Below are positions 59,751-64,000 of a stretch of DNA of 64,000 nt, one piece after another. The notes beneath the pieces were generated by a model. The model was not told the DNA's origin, made no database searches, and saw only the letters and a program-made list of their open reading frames with translations. Location: NCBI RefSeq assembly GCF_964204645.1, contig NC_134035.1, positions 4,836,501-4,900,500 of the forward strand, read 5' to 3'. Both the position numbers and the translations under genes were made by a program. How positions within the stretch are numbered: the stretch's first letter is position 1; each line of letters opens with the position of its first letter. The stretch is from Tubulanus polymorphus (lineage: Eukaryota > Nemertea > Palaeonemertea > Tubulaniformes > Tubulanidae).

Positions 59751-62700
59751 ATGCCAAAGGTTTATTGCAAATGGTCAGAAGACCAAATGACCAACGCGAT
59801 TGAATCAGTGAAATCTGGCTCTTCGATATTGAGAGCAGCCAGTGAGTTTTCTGTACCAAAATCAACTCTGCATGATAGAGTTAGTGGAAAAATCTGTCAT
59901 GCAACAGCAAAATTAGGCAGGCCGACCCATCTCAGCATGGTGGATGAGACAAAACTTGCAGACTTTGCAAAGAACCGAGCTGATTTGGGGTATGGGTTTT
60001 CGAAAAGTAATTTTCTGAGGTATGCTGGTGATTTGGCACTCAAACGCGGCAAACCATTCCAGGAGGTATGTCTATTGACTTGTGATCTGTTAATTCTCAG
60101 CTTGGTATGTAGGCCTATAAGTTAAAAAAACCTATATATATATACCGGTATTTATATCTGTAGGTTGTTCCTAGTGACCAGTTTTGGGCTGGCTTTAAAG
60201 CCAGACACCCAAGCGTATCGTTGCGAAAGCCAGAGGGCACTGCTGCTGTTAGGCACCAGTGCATGAACGTGAAAAAAGTAGGCAGCTATTTCAAGGCCAT
60301 CCAGAGTGCATTGGCTGGTATTCAGCCAATGTACATCTGGAACCTTGACGAAACCGGGGTTCAGTTGACCCACGTACCAGGGAAAATCGTAGCAAGGTAG
60401 GGCAAATTGATGATTTTTGATGTAACGAACTGGCCAATTACACTGATCTTATTACAACTACATTCTTATTGTTAATATATCATCTAGAAACAGAGTTTAA
60501 TTTTACAATTCTCTGCTGATACCTTAATGAATAGGCCTACTTGGTTTTTTCAGAAAAGGAAGCAAGTACGTTCAGTCACGGATTAGCGGAAACCGGGAGA
60601 CGATTACTGTTATGGCGTGTGGTAATGCCTCAGGGCAAATGCTGGCACCACACGTCATATTCAAAGGAAAAACTGTCGCTTCGCTGCAATCGGTGGATTC
60701 GATAAATGCTCCGGCTGGAACAACTCTGTCAGTTTCAGAAACAGGGTGGACTAAACAGGTATTTATTAAAACAACAAAAATATTAAACAATTATTTGAAA
60801 TCCACCATATTCTAACCATTAAATGTATTTTATCTTTGAATTTTCTAGGGTATTGCCACACTTTGGTTTCGAGAAAGCTTCCTTCCGGCAATCGGACAAA
60901 CACGTCCACAAATATTAATTTCAGATGGCCATAATAGTCACAACTTCCTAGAACTAGTCGAATTAGCCAGACAGAACGAAATCACTCTAGTTGAGTTGCC
61001 AGAGCATACATCACACTGGCTGCAACCCCTAGATAGGTAACACCACAATCCTTTTCTTAACTCTTTGTAGTATATTCTAGCAATAATATTAATGGTTTAT
61101 TTTTACATAAACAGAACGTGTTTCAAGACTTTAAAGTCTAGCTGGAACCGCTTATGTCAAGAATTCTCCAATGATTACCCGGGGAGAGTGATAAACAAAA
61201 GCTGCTTCTTCGAAATATTTCGCAAGGCTTGGCAGAGCATTTCACCAGATATGCTTATCAATGGTTTCAGGTCTTGCGGAATATTTCCTTTCAACCCGTA
61301 TGCCATACCAAACGAGGCGTACTTACCGTCTACAACAACTGTTCGCGATATAGTGAGTTATACATTCATATATGTATTGTATCGGCTAAAATGTCCTCAT
61401 ATATAAGTGACTAGCATTTATTTATATTCAGATATCAGATCCTGCTTCATTATTGCCAATACAATCATTTGAATTGAATCAAAATCCACCAAGCGAGGTA
61501 ACATATTACAATTATGCAATTTTGCAATAGAATTTGAAAAATTTACGTTTTTCTTGATGAATTTTGTTCCATAGTTACACTAATAACAGTTGACGATAGC
61601 GTTATGATTGCTTTAACAAACTTTTAGAATTACTTCTGTGTTTCAGCATTTTTCTGTCCTTGGAGAGCTGCTACATGCAAGATATCCTTTTAAAAACCTG
61701 AATAAACCTGAATAAATTTGCAAGAAACTGAAATGAATTCAATTCAAAATATTTTATTTTAACTTTTGAAAATTAGTGAAAGATACTTATACTGTTTGAT
61801 ATTTTTTTCAGGCTCTACCGGTGAACAATTCTCGTTCTTATAGTACTGCGCTACAGACGTTGGAGTCGGTTATCTCACCTGAAATGAAAATACAATTTGA
61901 ACGTCAATACAATGAGGGATATGATGTCGCGGGAGATTCCCTGTATGAGGCATGGAAATCCCTGAAATCAAACGAAATTAACATTCATTCCAACATTTTC
62001 AACAATTCATCATCGCCAGGTGAGACTCAAATGAAATGGGTCTGTTTGATTCAACTAATTGTTAGAACGTGAAATTACCTTTCTAATCTCATTTTCAAGC
62101 TGACTCGGACAAGGATGTTTTAAAATATCCGATTGTGGAAAGTCGTCGCTCGAAAAATCGCACAGAAGATTCGAAACGATATTTCATCCTCACAGCAGAT
62201 GATGCCTATGCGAAAGCTCTCGAGAAAAATCGGAAAAAAGAAGAGAAAGAAAACAAGAAATTAGAACGACAAGAGAGAAATAAGAAATGTGCAACAAGTG
62301 TAAGTTTCAGGGACAACCTCCGGTCGAGTTGTGAGTTCATTCATTTCCCGGTACATGGTGATGATTCTTGACCTGCTAGGTACTTAGTCTATAAATATTT
62401 CAGGCGTCCTCAAGACCAGTGGAGTCTCCTGTCGAGGAAAAAAAAAACGAAAATCGTGTAGTTGAGGTAGGCCTATGAAAATTAAACATTTAATGAAATA
62501 AGGTTTTTTGGAATTTAAAATTGAGAAGGGCTACAATGTGTATCTGAATTTCAGGATCCTGTGAGTGTGCCTGAAACAAGTGGCGTGAACTTGATTCACG
62601 AGATCAATATAAGGTAAATTACTACATGCTTAGCTTAAAAACATGTAATAGGCCTACCTGGTTAATAGTGATGAATAATCTATCATTACTGGGTAATTAT

Positions 62701-63090
62701 CATTGTAGTGAAGGTTCATATGTAGCCCTATACCAAGAGGGCCAGAAAGGCAGAAAGCACCTTTACTTCGGAGTGGTATGTTTCATCGGCTAAATTTTAA
62801 CTGAAAAAAAGGAGAAATAGAATTCATGTACGGATAGTTATATATTCAACTATTTGCAGATTCTGGAAATATCGAATGACGGAGAAACAATGTCGGTGCA
62901 ATTTTTGGAACAATATTGCAATAAAAATCTGTTCGTTTGGCCGGACGTGGAGCTCATAGAAGATCATCCGGTTGAAAATATTGTAAACAGCTTGGAACCA
63001 CCAGAAGTAGTGAACACAAGGATTCAGATGGTTTTCCGGGCTGCCGAATTTGTGAAAAGTTGCGATTTATTTGCTTGCATATGTACATAA
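59751..63090 (+). CDS. Pogo/Tigger-type DDE transposase gene, 12 exons, 690 aa, intact
   Basis: Cut-and-paste transposase family (HTH_psq + CENP-B-type HTH + DDE_1), or a gene domesticated from it. Exons: 59751-60065, 60164-60396, 60554-60758, 60849-61036, 61115-61352, 61432-61497, 61812-62019, 62100-62299, 62404-62466, 62555-62613, 62709-62775, 62860-63090. The phase closes with no stop. N-terminal HTH about 5-50 ([32 protein letters not shown]). The DDE domain carries the expected acids in [18 protein letters not shown] and HWLQPLDR (a D-D-D form), followed by [11 protein letters not shown]. Next comes a Lys/Glu-rich coil (exon 8), then a C-terminal module, [20 protein letters not shown]...FVWPD, of a kind I recall from some animal transposase-like proteins. 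Pogo-family transposases usually have few or no introns, so 12 short exons are unusual. A 5' non-coding exon is likely, because the ATG lies 1 bp inside an acceptor (tttccag|gATG). Plus strand, opposite to ethanolamine kinase. Confidence 0.9.
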
Positions 63091-63831
63091 ATGTTTTACT
63101 GTAGGCCTACTGTTGATAATATATGCACGTATTTGTTGTTAAGAAAAAATTATTTAAATCATTAAAGTTATTTCTGTTATTGGCTACGATTATGTATTAT
63201 CTCTTTATTCTACAGTCGTAAGATGTTTTATAATATTTATTAGCCTACCGGCACCAGTAGGCCTATTTAGTTGTGCAATAAAAATGTGCTGTTGTTAGTG
63301 TTTTGCCTTTAATAGACCTACATACATTCTCAGTTTTCCATTTTATTACCTTCTTATCTAACGGTCCTCCTTTCAGGTGTGATGAATTTTAGGATCAATT
63401 TCCCAAGCCAAACATTCTTCGTGTTTGCATGATTAAGCAGTCATCTCCCGTCACTTACAGTCTAGGCCACCGTTTGATTTCCAACGTGACAACCATGTAG
63501 TTTGTATGACAGTTAAGATACAGTTTTGGTATCTAAAGCTTAGGTGTGAAAGATAACGGTACATCATCTATCTAATCCATCAAAATCCACGTGGAAACAC
63601 CGTAATCTGGCAATCTTCCAAATCATTTCCGGGTTTGACTTCTGGGCACATCTATTCGTCGCATTGGGGACGGTGGGTAGCGTAAAGCCGAGGGAATATC
63701 GAAAATGAAAACCGGCTCGTGATTTTTCTGAAACGCGCATGGAAATTCGAATTTTTTATGTTATAAGCCATCTAATAGGCAATATATATTAAATATTAAA
63801 CAAAATGCGATCTATGTTTTGTCTTAATTAC
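63091..63831. other. Transposase 3' flank
   Basis: No coding signal seen beyond the candidate polyadenylation site. Unique AT-rich DNA. Confidence 0.4.
63277..63282 (+). terminator. Candidate polyadenylation signal of the transposase gene
   Basis: AATAAA 187 bp after the stop codon, followed by a GT-rich stretch (gtgctgttgttagtgttttg), the usual layout of a polyadenylation site. Confidence 0.6.
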
Positions 63832-64000
63832 CTAGACGAAAAACTCCCTCCAACGGCCATTTGTGCGGTTTGTGATGCTACCATCCCTAACAAATTGGTA
63901 TAACCCATATCCCCCATAAACAACATGGTATCGCCCGTTTTCAATAGCATACAAGCTGCGTTTAAATCGGCGTACAGAGCATTTCCGAACTTACGTGTTA
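63832..64000 (-). CDS. Possible exon of an unrecognised gene, running off the right edge
   Basis: The minus strand is open for about 55 codons from the window edge to a donor (TCTAG|GTAATT). The peptide includes RKFGNALYADLNAACMLLKT and, further on, LFMGDMGYTNLLGMVAS. It looks protein-like but I recognise no family, and its end phase does not fit the first visible ethanolamine kinase exon. Its start overlaps the inverted TTCGGAA word discussed with the transposase, so it may instead be a chance frame in an element end. Confidence 0.35.

Noticed and set aside
61645-61710. Extra transposase exon after acceptor tgtgtttcag
   Set aside because: It is open for only about 22 codons and ends in a stop without a donor. 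The chain closes in phase without it, so at most it is an alternative terminal exon.
63838-63903. Plus-strand peptide with CAVC pattern overlapping the right-edge exon
   Set aside because: Short, ends in a stop, and lacks a convincing acceptor. The minus-strand frame with a donor is the better candidate.

Overview
This window is animal nuclear DNA. It has split genes with GT-AG introns, AT-rich intergenic DNA and many small transposons, satellites and minisatellites. The genes are harmonin (USH1C), an FKBP51/52-type immunophilin, ethanolamine kinase and an intron-rich pogo/Tigger transposase. Together with a tRNA-derived SINE and abundant MITEs this suggests a (probably marine) invertebrate. 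I cannot name the phylum from the sequence.

Layout. 0.14-13.66 kb is a ~100-bp satellite with long-range duplicated blocks, interrupted by a 661-bp insert and a LINE-tail fragment. 13.7-20.6 kb is unique DNA with a broken copy of a harmonin exon, an 81-bp minisatellite lying between inverted arms, a GAT/GGT-rich repeat block and a 106-bp repeat. 20.8-42.35 kb (minus strand) is a 21-exon harmonin gene. A small secreted Ser/Asn-rich protein gene lies on the plus strand inside one of its introns. 42.35-42.97 kb is a short divergent promoter. 42.97-50.8 kb (plus strand) is the FKBP gene, whose C-terminal tail has been expanded by tandem duplication of in-frame exon pairs. 53.4-58.4 kb (minus strand) is ethanolamine kinase, lacking its first exon(s). 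59.75-63.09 kb (plus strand) is a complete 12-exon pogo/Tigger-type transposase gene. A possible exon of an unrecognised gene touches the right edge.

Exon chains were assembled by hand from splice sites. Reading phase closes in all of them: harmonin gives 726 codons, FKBP 779, transposase 690, the small secreted protein 113 and the partial ethanolamine kinase 315. This supports the models strongly. The three conserved genes have unrelated roles (epithelial/sensory scaffold, Hsp90 co-chaperone, phospholipid synthesis), so their proximity need not be functional. The exception is the head-to-head harmonin/FKBP pair, which probably shares a promoter.

Most unusual items: (1) the repeat-exon tail of the FKBP; (2) a perfect 114-bp-arm palindrome and several related fold-back elements. 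These carry direct repeats of roughly 9-14 bp and a hammerhead-like core (CTGATGA-N-stem-GAAA), which resembles terminal repeats of Penelope-like retroelements; (3) an intact 12-exon transposase with candidate terminal motifs; (4) a minisatellite made by amplifying part of a SINE; (5) recent multi-monomer duplications in the satellite.
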